This document shows positions 1 to 5,828 of a stretch of DNA of 9,117 nucleotides, in pieces (position 1 is the stretch's first letter; each line of letters opens with the position of its first letter). The stretch lies in contig JACQAR010000049.1 of NCBI GenBank assembly GCA_016194825.1, forward strand, positions 1-9,117. The letters are read 5' to 3'. The notes under the pieces were generated by a model. The model worked only from the letters and a program-made list of their open reading frames with translations, made no database searches and was not told the origin of the DNA. The DNA comes from Chlamydiia bacterium (GTDB lineage Bacteria; Chlamydiota; Chlamydiia; Chlamydiales; SM23-39). Both the position numbers and the translations under genes were made by a program.

Positions 1-468
1 CTCGGCATACGCCTTCACTGCTCCCATCTGTGCAAAACAGAGCGATTGGACAAAACAGTGGAACTCGGCGTCGCCTAAAAAGCGGCCATACTCTTCGACC
101 CACGGCTGGGATTGTACAAAGGACGCAAGATTGGGCCGCTCCAGTGTGTGCAGATAGTCGAGTTTGCGCGCTTTGATTTCGGCGCGTGGTAAATGAGAGG
201 GCAATGAGAGCCGAGGCAGGCTGAGATATACAGGATCGAGGGCGCAAGATGAAATGGGGTTATAGGGACTGGGGTCGGTTCCTGTATCGTACAAAGGGAG
301 TAGCTGGATCGTATCAAACCCGATGGTTGCGCACCAGTCAATGAGCGGCATCAGATCGAGAAATTCACCGATGCCCTGAGCGCGCTGAGTATGGAGCGCA
401 AATAGAGGTACTTGGATGCCGTGATGGGGCCTTTGTCCAATCGGCTTCCAGTGAGCAGCTGTTTTCAC
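1..468 (-). CDS. malQ: 4-alpha-glucanotransferase (amylomaltase), N-terminal part, runs off the window
   Basis: Open frame of 156 codons reaching the window edge, so the C-terminal, catalytic part is missing. The N-terminus reads GIQVPLFALHTQRAQGIGEF at residues 17-36, then DLMPLIDWCATIGFDTIQLL and LPLYDTGTDPSPYNPISS. This is the substrate-channel start of GH77 glucanotransferases: a G-I-x-x-P-L-F motif, G-I-G-E-F, and the SPY box. MalQ transfers alpha-1,4-glucan segments in the cytoplasm during glycogen or maltodextrin metabolism; chlamydiae keep glycogen enzymes. The start is GTG at 468-466: an in-frame TGA lies at 489-487 and no other start codon lies between. The GTG overlaps the TGA of the upstream chaperone gene as GTGA, which implies translational coupling. 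The malQ position behind the CopN chaperone is as I recall for Chlamydia. The family call is firm; activity cannot be judged from this fragment. Confidence 0.93.
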   Translation of the reverse strand, partial: MKTAAHWKPIGQRPHHGIQVPLFALHTQRAQGIGEFLDLMPLIDWCATIGFDTIQLLPLYDTGTDPSPYNPISSCALDPVYLSLPRLSLPSHLPRAEIKARKLDYLHTLERPNLASFVQSQPWVEEYGRFLGDAEFHCFVQSLCFAQMGAVKAYAE

Positions 469-872
469 GGCGCTGTATTTCCGTGTTCAATTGCCACTTT
501 CCACGCCAGAGCCATTTCTAGAAATAGGCCGATGTAGCTCGCCAATCGCTCTCCATTTAGGAAACTCGCTCGGTATTTCTGGTAGAGTGCGAGTTCATTG
601 CTTTTTCCAATGTAGCCGAGGATTCCAGGACGAGGATCTGTCAGGGCATTGGCTTTGAGCGCATCACACAGGACGTTTTCTCGGAATTTACCGGGGACGA
701 TTTCCACAATTTTGCTGAACAAGAGCAGATGTTCTTGTGTCTCATCGAGCTGCAGTTGAATGGCAGGATGGGGTGGGATCATGATGGAACAGGCGCCTAT
801 TTTGTCGACGTGTAGCGGCAGCTGGAAAATGCGGCCTAGCTCTTGTAAGAGTTCTTCAAACCGATCCGTCAT
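465..872 (-). CDS. scc1: Type III secretion chaperone of the CesT/SycE class, probable CopN chaperone (Scc1-like)
   Basis: Small acidic protein of 135 residues, the usual size of class I type III secretion chaperones. These act as cytoplasmic dimers that hold an effector ready for export. It opens with MTDRFEELLQELGRIFQLP, resembling the first helix of SycE/CesT proteins, then shows beta-strand-like stretches (HPAIQLQLDE, EHLLLFSKIVEIVPG) and the 'L..AL.AN' type helix (ENVLCDALKANAL). It lies directly after copN, overlapping it by 17 bases, and before malQ. That is where chlamydial Scc1 (SycE) sits, so its client is inferred to be CopN. In Chlamydia, Scc1 works as a heterodimer with Scc4, which is not in this window. 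No strong Shine-Dalgarno precedes ATG 872, only an A/G-rich tract, so coupling to copN translation is likely. Family assignment rests on size, composition and position more than on diagnostic motifs. Confidence 0.8.
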   Translation of the reverse strand: MTDRFEELLQELGRIFQLPLHVDKIGACSIMIPPHPAIQLQLDETQEHLLLFSKIVEIVPGKFRENVLCDALKANALTDPRPGILGYIGKSNELALYQKYRASFLNGERLASYIGLFLEMALAWKVAIEHGNTAP

Positions 873-2046
873 CGTCTTTTTTCTTCTTTTTTTGTTCGTC
901 TTGCTCTTTTTTCTGTTTCTCTAGCTGTTCTAGCGTATCGAGAAAGGCCTTGAGAAATTCCGCTTTGTGTTGTGGGTTGCGAAAATAGCGGGGTGCTACT
1001 TGCCGAATTGCGTCGCGCATCTGTGTAAAGATGATGATCTGCGCTACCACATCTTCAGACATGCCAAAGATTTTTGCTACTACGCCGATCCGTTCGGGAT
1101 TCATGAATTTCTCGACTAAAAGCTTCACAAAGATGCGCGAGAGGGTGTCAAAATTGACCCGGAGAGGGATCGATTTTTCAGCTCGTTCAAATGCACCCTT
1201 GATGAGGGGCATCCGCGACTGGAAGAAGCGGTAGACACCCAAAATCCCTTGCAGGGATCTTGCCTCGTCGACGAGTCGCTTGAGCTCAGGATGCGGAATT
1301 GAGGGGCCTTTTGAGCGTAAGTCAGCTCCTAACGCTTTAAGCAAGAAAGCGATAGCTTGCATTAGTTTATGGTAAGGAAATTTTTCAGCCAATTGATCGA
1401 AAAGCACTACTGCCTCGCGGGGAGTGTGTAGGATTTCGCGATAGAGCGCTCGCAGAGAAATGGGCGCTGCAAGACCCTCTTTGGCAAACGCTCTGGCTGC
1501 CGCGCCCATGTTCCGGCCGGCTCGGATTTCGAGCGCATAGCGTTCGTTGAGACGTTTTTTTGCCTGTTCAAATTTCGCCCTCGTTTCATCGGATGCGGTT
1601 TGAATCAAAAAGTCGAGCGCTTCATCAGCGAGGGAGCGGTCGGTGTAGGTTCCGAGCAGTTTTTCTAAAATTTCTTCTGGATCGGGTTGTCCTGTGAGTC
1701 GATTTCTGAGAATGAGCAGTGTTCGGGCGTCGAGCTCTTCATTATTTTGTTCAAAAGTCGCTGCTACTTCTTCCGCTTGCTCGACGCGGACCACTTGCAG
1801 CTCTTCTTGTGAGGCGCTCTCTTCGAGACGATGGGTCAAGTGCCCTTTTTGATCGGCGAGTGTTCGGAATCTTTGCGCTTGGAGCAGGGGGTTTACTTCG
1901 AAGTAGTCATTGAGGTTTTGTTGGCTTTCGATCTGCATCGATTCTGTGCGCAGCACCTGTGCCTGCAGGGTGTGGATGGCCTGCATATTGATCGACAGGA
2001 TCGGCGAGACTCTCGGCGGAGTGTCCATGCTCATAATTCGCAACAT
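856..2046 (-). CDS. copN: Type III secretion gatekeeper/plug protein CopN (SctW, YopN-LcrE-HrpJ family)
   Basis: A 396-residue protein matching chlamydial CopN in its central and C-terminal parts: PDPEEILEKLL, LADEALDFLIQTA, then GRNM...ISLRALYREILHTP, and LKALGADLRSKGPSIPHPEL. These are HrpJ/SctW helical-repeat landmarks. The N-terminal roughly 60 residues are polar and probably hold the secretion signal and chaperone-binding region. The extreme C-terminus is a lysine-rich stretch followed by DDDGSV. CopN holds back late effectors until host contact and is itself secreted by Chlamydia. Start choice: the longest frame begins with ATG at 2058, but no Shine-Dalgarno precedes it. The ATG at 2046 has GGGAG five bases upstream, so I use that. 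The gene overlaps the chaperone by 17 bases. It is separated from sctV by about 510 bp of repeat-rich DNA, so it may have its own promoter. Confidence 0.92.
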   Translation of the reverse strand: MLRIMSMDTPPRVSPILSINMQAIHTLQAQVLRTESMQIESQQNLNDYFEVNPLLQAQRFRTLADQKGHLTHRLEESASQEELQVVRVEQAEEVAATFEQNNEELDARTLLILRNRLTGQPDPEEILEKLLGTYTDRSLADEALDFLIQTASDETRAKFEQAKKRLNERYALEIRAGRNMGAAARAFAKEGLAAPISLRALYREILHTPREAVVLFDQLAEKFPYHKLMQAIAFLLKALGADLRSKGPSIPHPELKRLVDEARSLQGILGVYRFFQSRMPLIKGAFERAEKSIPLRVNFDTLSRIFVKLLVEKFMNPERIGVVAKIFGMSEDVVAQIIIFTQMRDAIRQVAPRYFRNPQHKAEFLKAFLDTLEQLEKQKKEQDEQKKKKKDDDGSV

Positions 2047-2082
2047 AGCAACTCCCATTTTCTTAAGAAAGGATTTGGTACA

Positions 2083-2137
2083 AGTTCAGTCCCTGCAGGC
2101 CTGAACTGGGCAAGGGCACGGGCAGAGGCACAGGCAT
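2083..2137 (+). repeat. Palindrome-plus-hexamer repeat, copy A (degenerate palindrome)
   Basis: AGTTCAG (2083-2089) and CTGAACT (2101-2107) pair around a CCTGCAGG core. Five tandem six-base units of the form (G/A)GGCAN follow at 2108-2137. This copy lies in the orientation opposite to copies B and C. Confidence 0.7.
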
Positions 2138-2243
2138 GTCGGGAACGAGCAAGGTTCACGAAGGTAGTGCAGAGAAAAGTGTTGCTCTTGGCTTTCCCCA
2201 GTAGCCAGGACGAGATCTTGTCAGCTAGCCCTTTTGCCTATCG
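2138..2243. other. Interior of the MITE-like element, no gene seen
   Basis: I find no protein-like frame, tRNA or recognisable RNA here. A short stem GGCT...AGCC occurs around 2190-2208. This stretch and the flanking repeats make up most of the gap between copN and the GxxExxY remnant. Confidence 0.5.
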
Positions 2244-2294
2244 GTGCCTCTGCCTCTGCCCGTGCCCAGTTCATCTCCCGCAGGGAGATGAACT
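2244..2294 (-). repeat. Palindrome-plus-hexamer repeat, copy B
   Basis: The palindrome has arms AGTTCATCTCCC (2268-2279) and GGGAGATGAACT (2283-2294) around a GCA loop, all twelve pairs perfect. On the minus strand it is followed by four GGGCAN/AGGCAN hexamers ending at 2244. Positions 2255-2294 match copy C (2518-2557) at 39 of 40 bases. Confidence 0.85.
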
Positions 2295-2322
2295 TTATAG
2301 TTTATAGATTTCTTTTCGAAAA
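2294..2322 (-). promoter_or_regulatory. Candidate sigma-70-like promoter for copN-chaperone-malQ
   Basis: On the minus strand, TTTTCG (2322-2317) and TATAAA (2299-2294) are 17 bases apart, in a markedly A/T-rich stretch upstream of copN. The first transcribed bases would fall in the palindrome of repeat copy B, giving a leader of about 240 nt that crosses the whole MITE-like element. The -10 is good and the -35 only partial. It is the best candidate I see in this spacer, but A/T-rich DNA yields such matches by chance. Confidence 0.3.
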
Positions 2323-2330
2323 CAAAAAAA

Positions 2331-2339
2331 TGCTACAAT
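2331..2339 (+). promoter_or_regulatory. Possible extended -10 element for the plus-strand GxxExxY remnant
   Basis: TGC followed by TACAAT (2334-2339) resembles an extended -10 (TGn-TATAAT) on the plus strand, about 90 bases before the remnant's ATG. No convincing -35 is present, which extended -10 promoters can tolerate. Weak evidence. Confidence 0.25.
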
Positions 2340-2374
2340 GGCACCTCATAAAATATCGCTAAAGATTTCATCAG

Positions 2375-2420
2375 CGCAGAGCCCGCGAAACGCGGGTAGC
2401 AGAGAGTAGAGAGCGCAGAG
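2375..2420 (+). repeat. CGCAGAG-type short repeats with a small hairpin, leader of the GxxExxY remnant
   Basis: CGCAGAG occurs at 2375-2381 and 2414-2420, with a related AGCAGAGA at 2398-2405. Between them is a perfect hairpin, CCCGCG-AAA-CGCGGG (2382-2396). CGCAGAG-like repeat runs are, as far as I recall, commonly found upstream of GxxExxY genes in diverse bacteria. That would make this stretch part of the imported gene rather than of the host spacer. Confidence 0.5.
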
Positions 2421-2427
2421 AAAAGAT

Positions 2428-2557
2428 ATGTTTCGTTATCAGGACGAAGAGATTACCAATGAGATTATTTCAAGTGCTATCCAGGTACATAAGACCCTGG
2501 GTCCTGGGTTATTAGAGTCTGCCCATGCCCAGTTCATCTCCCGCAGGGAGATGAACT
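2428..2557 (+). pseudogene. GxxExxY-family gene, truncated to its N-terminus
   Basis: The frame from ATG 2428 gives MFRYQDEEITNEIISSAIQV and then HKTLGPGLLES. This is the N-terminal helix and G-P-G-L-L-E-S motif of the GxxExxY family (TIGR04256-type proteins of roughly 120-130 residues with a PD-(D/E)XK-like fold, function unsettled). After about residue 31 the similarity stops exactly where repeat copy C begins (about 2518). The frame then continues through the repeat and, antisense, into the 3' end of sctV until 2655, which is meaningless. The motif continues normally with a Tyr that is not found here. It is the only plus-strand gene trace in the window, so it was probably acquired separately and broken by repeat insertion or recombination. 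A functional short peptide is unlikely. Confidence 0.75.
2518..2557 (-). repeat. Palindrome-plus-hexamer repeat, copy C, abutting the sctV stop codon
   Basis: It carries the same perfect 12-base arms as copy B (2531-2542 and 2546-2557, loop GCA), followed on the minus strand by GGGCAT and GGGCAG. The first base of the palindrome directly follows the sctV TAG (2560-2558). The other side cuts the GxxExxY-type gene remnant. Transcribed from sctV it would form a stable hairpin at the mRNA 3' end, but no U-run follows, so it is not a standard intrinsic terminator; stabilisation of the transcript end is possible. Confidence 0.85.
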
Positions 2558-4684
2558 CTAAGTCAGTTGTACTCGGCCCAGCGGTTGGATCCGGATTTCA
2601 GGCACAATTTCCTGGTAAGAAACAGCGGGTAGTTCGGGGAACTCGCCTTCGATGAGCTTGCGGACAAAGCGGCGTACGTCGATTGCGGTGAGCAGCACGG
2701 GAGGCTGCCCTCCTGATGGGGTGGGCAAGATCGTCTGGCGCATCGCCTGCAAGATGAGCTGCACCGAATCGGGATCCAGTGCCAGATAGGAGCCGGCAGA
2801 GGTTTGTTTGATCGCGCCGCGTACCATGTCTTCGATCTCTGGATCCAACAGATAGACCGAGAGAACCGATTGTCCCAGAGAATACTTGTAGCTGATATAG
2901 CGCTTCAAAGAGGAGCGGACGTATTCGGTCAAAAGCACGGTGTCTTTTTCCGTCTGCGCCCATTCGCTGAGTGCTTCCAGAATGGTCCGAAGATCTTTGA
3001 TCGAAATTTGCTCTTGGACCAGTCTTCGAAGGATCTCTGTGAGCTTTTGCAGGGGAACCAAACGGGTGACCTCTTTGATGAGGTCAGGGAACGATTTTTC
3101 GACAAATTCGAGGATGCCGCGCACTTCTTGGATGCCGATGAATTCGCTTGCGTATTGCCGGTAGAACTTCGACAGGTGGAGAATCATCACCTCGAGCGGG
3201 GTCCAGAAGCGGATTTTGGCGCGCTTGAGCAGTTCTTGGTATTTTTCATCGACCCAAAGGGCAGGCATGCCAGGAGGTGCTTTGGTGTTGACGAAGGGGA
3301 TGTTGTAACGACGGAGCGTCTCCTCCGTCTCGTTGGTGAGGAGGTGCTTGAGGATGATCTTGCCACGGACAATCGGTACTTCATTGAGTTGGACCGCATA
3401 CTCGCTGATATCGAGTGAGGTCGAATCGGTTCGAACATGGACACCCGGAAACCGGACGCCAAGGTCTTGGTAGAGAGAATGGCGCATTTTGGGGATCATC
3501 TGGTCGATGAAGGTGAGCCCTTGCTTGTCTTTGCGGATGAGCTGCGAGATCTGAGAGCCCACTTCGAGTACGATAGGCAGCGTGAGCGCATAGTCTTCTG
3601 TCCCACCTCGGATCACAGAATGTCCTGGGACATCGGTATCGACTGCAGAGATTCCCGCTGTCGCTTTAGCAATCGAGCGCTTACTTCCCCTCCAGAACAA
3701 ATAGCCGGTGGGCCCCACAATCGCCGAGAGCAGAATAAAGGACCAGGCAGGGAAGCCGGGGATTGCAGCCATCATCAAGAGAACGCCGCCCGCAATCATC
3801 AGCGCTTTGGGCTGTTTCAGCAGCTGTTCTGAAATCTCTTTGCCGAGGTGGGCATCCTTCCGCTCGCTGGAGACGCGCGTGGTGACCATACCGGCTGTGA
3901 TCGCGATCATGAGAGAGGGAATCTGGGTGACCAGGCCATCCCCGATGGACAGCAAGGTATAGATCCGGGCCGATTGCCCTAATGTCATGCCGTGGACCAG
4001 TACCCCGATGATCAAACCGCCAATGATGTTGATGAGCGCAATCACAATGCCTGCGATCGCATCTCCCTTGACGAACTTCATCGCACCATCCATCGCTCCG
4101 TAGAGCTGACTCTCTTTGGTGAGCCCAAGACGCAGCTCTCGCGCCTGCTGTTGATCGATGATGCCCGCCCGTAGGTCGGCATCGATCGACATCTGCTTAC
4201 CTGGCATCGCATCCAAGGTGAAGCGAGCGGCAACCTCTGCGACCCTCTCGGCGCCCTTCGTGACGACAATGAACTGGACGATCGTGATGATCAAGAAGAC
4301 GACGCCTCCCACGATGTAGTTGCCTCCGACGACGAAGTTACCGAAAGCCAAAATGATATGGCCCGCATATGCGTGCAGCAGAATCTGGCGGGTGGAAGAG
4401 ATGTTGACCCCGAGCCGGTATAAGGTGGTCAGCAAGAGCAGTGAGGGAAAAATCGAGAGGTGGACCGCTTTTTGGATGTAGAGAGCCACGAACAAGATCG
4501 AAATAGAGACGGCCAAATTGATCGAAATGAGGGCATCAATGACTGCAGGTGGCATCGGGAAGATCAGCATCATGATGATGGCGATGATCAGAGCCGCCAA
4601 GATCAGATCGCTTGAGCCAGAAATGGTGTTGAGGGCGCGGTCTCCCCCTAGCATGCGCGTGAGTCGGTCTAGTATTTTATTCAC
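2558..4684 (-). CDS. sctV: Type III secretion export-apparatus protein SctV (CdsV/LcrD, FHIPEP family)
   Basis: The 708-residue protein is full length for the LcrD/FlhA family. The N-terminal half carries hydrophobic segments at about residues 26-46, 48-72, 107-141, 208-233 and 295-331, forming the inner-membrane part. The cytoplasmic FHIPEP signature is present at about 142-171 (TKGAERVAEVAARFTLDAMPG, then DADLRAG). The C-terminal roughly 350 residues form the cytosolic domain that assembles the nonameric export ring and receives chaperone-effector and gatekeeper complexes. The tail IRIQPLGRVQ is family-typical, so the C-terminus is intact. The start is GTG at 4684, overlapping the sctU TGA as GTGA, with GGAG a short distance upstream. 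That favours it over the internal ATG ten codons later. The stop is immediately followed by repeat copy C. Known partners include CopN and SctU, both encoded here. Assigned to the virulence T3SS, not the flagellum, from its copN context. Confidence 0.96.
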   Translation of the reverse strand: MNKILDRLTRMLGGDRALNTISGSSDLILAALIIAIIMMLIFPMPPAVIDALISINLAVSISILFVALYIQKAVHLSIFPSLLLLTTLYRLGVNISSTRQILLHAYAGHIILAFGNFVVGGNYIVGGVVFLIITIVQFIVVTKGAERVAEVAARFTLDAMPGKQMSIDADLRAGIIDQQQARELRLGLTKESQLYGAMDGAMKFVKGDAIAGIVIALINIIGGLIIGVLVHGMTLGQSARIYTLLSIGDGLVTQIPSLMIAITAGMVTTRVSSERKDAHLGKEISEQLLKQPKALMIAGGVLLMMAAIPGFPAWSFILLSAIVGPTGYLFWRGSKRSIAKATAGISAVDTDVPGHSVIRGGTEDYALTLPIVLEVGSQISQLIRKDKQGLTFIDQMIPKMRHSLYQDLGVRFPGVHVRTDSTSLDISEYAVQLNEVPIVRGKIILKHLLTNETEETLRRYNIPFVNTKAPPGMPALWVDEKYQELLKRAKIRFWTPLEVMILHLSKFYRQYASEFIGIQEVRGILEFVEKSFPDLIKEVTRLVPLQKLTEILRRLVQEQISIKDLRTILEALSEWAQTEKDTVLLTEYVRSSLKRYISYKYSLGQSVLSVYLLDPEIEDMVRGAIKQTSAGSYLALDPDSVQLILQAMRQTILPTPSGGQPPVLLTAIDVRRFVRKLIEGEFPELPAVSYQEIVPEIRIQPLGRVQLT

Positions 4685-5757
4685 CGGAATAGCTCCGTAT
4701 TCACATCAGGATTTTCTTCAAGCGACTTGATCCATTTCAGGATTTCTGCCACTGCATCGTACGTATGTTCAGGGATATATTGGGAGATTTTCCCTTTCGT
4801 GTACAGCTCCCTTGCTAAATCTACATTTCTCATGACTGGGATATTGTTTTCGATACCTATTTTGATGATCTGTTCGGCGACGAACCCTACTCCCATGGTC
4901 AAAATGATGGGAGCGGGCTCTTCTTCGGGATTGTACTTCAGGGCCACTGCAATGTGGGTGGGGTTGGTGATGATCGCCCGCGCTCGCCGAGCGGCTCCCG
5001 GCCCTTCTTGGTAGGCGATTTCGCGGAATAGCTCGCGCCGTTTCCCCTTGATCATTGGATCGCCCTCGGTATCTTTGAACTCCTGTTTGACCTCGAACTT
5101 TTCCATCATCATCTCTTTCATGAAGTTCTTTTTTTGGAAGGCCAAGTCAAAGATGGCAACAATGAGAAAGAACAACCCGACCCGGATGGCGGTCAAAATC
5201 AGAAATTCATGGACAATTTGAGCACTAGCGATGGGCGGCATGGCCACGGAGGCGACGATCTGAGGGATTTTGCTCCAGATGATGATGTAGATGATGATAG
5301 CAGCGCCTGTGATTTTGGCGATTGATTTCAATAGCTCAATCAAGGTTTTGAGCTTGAATTTTTGTTTGAGGCCTTCAATGGGGTTTAATTTTTTCAATTC
5401 AAACTTCATCGTCTCAAAGGAGAAGACAGGACCCACAACCAAAAACGAGACCAACACCCCTACCAGACTCACTACAATCATTAGGGGGAGGCTTGTCACC
5501 AAGATTACGTTGAGTGCCGTTTGGAAGTAGTTGATGGCTTTACTCTCAAAGTCTTGTTCTGCGGTGGAGACTTGGCGAAACATTTCGATCAAAAAGGAAC
5601 CGAGTTGGGTAAACAGATAGGACATCCAAGCCAATACGCCTCCGATCGACACGATGAAGGTGATTGCCGCTGGTAAGTCTTGGATTTTAGCGACTTGGCC
5701 CTTTTTGCGCGCATCGCGCAGCTTCTTGGGCGTCGCCTTTTCGGTCTTTTCTGCCAT
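4681..5757 (-). CDS. sctU: Type III secretion autoprotease/export switch protein SctU (CdsU/YscU, FlhB family)
   Basis: The 358-residue protein has the usual length for YscU/CdsU. The basic N-terminus MAEKTEKATPKKLRDARKKG is characteristic. Hydrophobic segments lie at about 29-50, 81-112, 151-170 and 185-207. A cytoplasmic linker follows, and the conserved NPTH self-cleavage site is at residues 265-268 (bases 4965-4954), followed by HIAVALKY. Cleavage between Asn and Pro switches export specificity from early to later substrates. The C-terminal domain is complete (GIENNIPVMRNVDLAREL, and further to ENPDVNTELFR). The gene is first in a tight pair with sctV (GTGA overlap). No Shine-Dalgarno is visible before ATG 5757 even though the N-terminus is canonical. 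Upstream lie the inverted-repeat region and toxin-antitoxin genes, so sctU probably has its own promoter. Confidence 0.96.
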   Translation of the reverse strand: MAEKTEKATPKKLRDARKKGQVAKIQDLPAAITFIVSIGGVLAWMSYLFTQLGSFLIEMFRQVSTAEQDFESKAINYFQTALNVILVTSLPLMIVVSLVGVLVSFLVVGPVFSFETMKFELKKLNPIEGLKQKFKLKTLIELLKSIAKITGAAIIIYIIIWSKIPQIVASVAMPPIASAQIVHEFLILTAIRVGLFFLIVAIFDLAFQKKNFMKEMMMEKFEVKQEFKDTEGDPMIKGKRRELFREIAYQEGPGAARRARAIITNPTHIAVALKYNPEEEPAPIILTMGVGFVAEQIIKIGIENNIPVMRNVDLARELYTKGKISQYIPEHTYDAVAEILKWIKSLEENPDVNTELFR

Positions 5758-5768
5758 GCTGGCAAAAG

Positions 5769-5796
5769 TTTATCTAACAGAGGGCCCGCTCGTCAA
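5769..5796 (-). promoter_or_regulatory. Candidate promoter for sctU-sctV with a very short leader
   Basis: On the minus strand, TTGACG (5796-5791) and GATAAA (5774-5769) are 16 bases apart. The -35 is near consensus and the -10 matches four of six. Transcription would start about five bases before the sctU ATG, giving a nearly leaderless mRNA. That would fit the missing Shine-Dalgarno. Confidence 0.35.
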
Positions 5797-5828
5797 GGTG
5801 AGAAGAATTTTGAATCCAGAATCGGGGA

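Larger units (their letters stand above)
2083..2294. mobile_element. MITE-like element with about 50-bp imperfect terminal inverted repeats
   Basis: The two ends of this 212-bp stretch are inverted copies of one composite motif. The left end (2083-2137) is a palindrome, AGTTCAG...CTGAACT at 2083-2107, followed by five hexamers: GGGCAA, GGGCAC, GGGCAG, AGGCAC, AGGCAT. The right end, read on the minus strand (2294-2244), is a palindrome with 12-base arms (2268-2294), followed by GGGCAC, GGGCAG, AGGCAG, AGGCAC. The interior (2138-2243) has no supportable reading frame. Size, terminal inverted repeats and lack of coding capacity suit a non-autonomous miniature element, but I see no clear target-site duplication. 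It could instead be two independent palindromic repeats in opposite orientation. It lies in the copN 5' region, so it may be transcribed as leader. Confidence 0.5.

Noticed and set aside
75..341. 88-codon minus-strand frame near the left edge
   Set aside because: It is another frame of the malQ fragment, whose own frame gives a clear GH77 N-terminus across the same bases.
2059..2070. TTTCTTAAGAAA palindrome before copN considered as an operator
   Set aside because: A single 12-bp A/T-rich palindrome next to a candidate start is not enough without a second copy or known regulator.
1831..2307. 158-codon plus-strand frame running from copN into the repeat element
   Set aside because: The first half is antisense to copN and the second half is translated repeat DNA; no family features.
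2083..2557. Three similar palindromes considered as a CRISPR array
   Set aside because: Unequal spacing, opposite orientations, degenerate first copy and absence of cas genes.
2531..2557. Copy C hairpin as a classic Rho-independent terminator of sctV
   Set aside because: The stem is strong but no U-run follows on the minus strand; the next bases are GGGCATGGGCAG.
2558..2655. Continuation of the GxxExxY frame to 2655
   Set aside because: These codons are antisense to the intact sctV 3' end, so they reflect read-through of a broken gene and not a fusion protein.
2804..3418. 204-codon open frame on the plus strand inside sctV
   Set aside because: It lies wholly antisense to a conserved full-length gene, has charged low-similarity sequence and is explained by codon bias of sctV.
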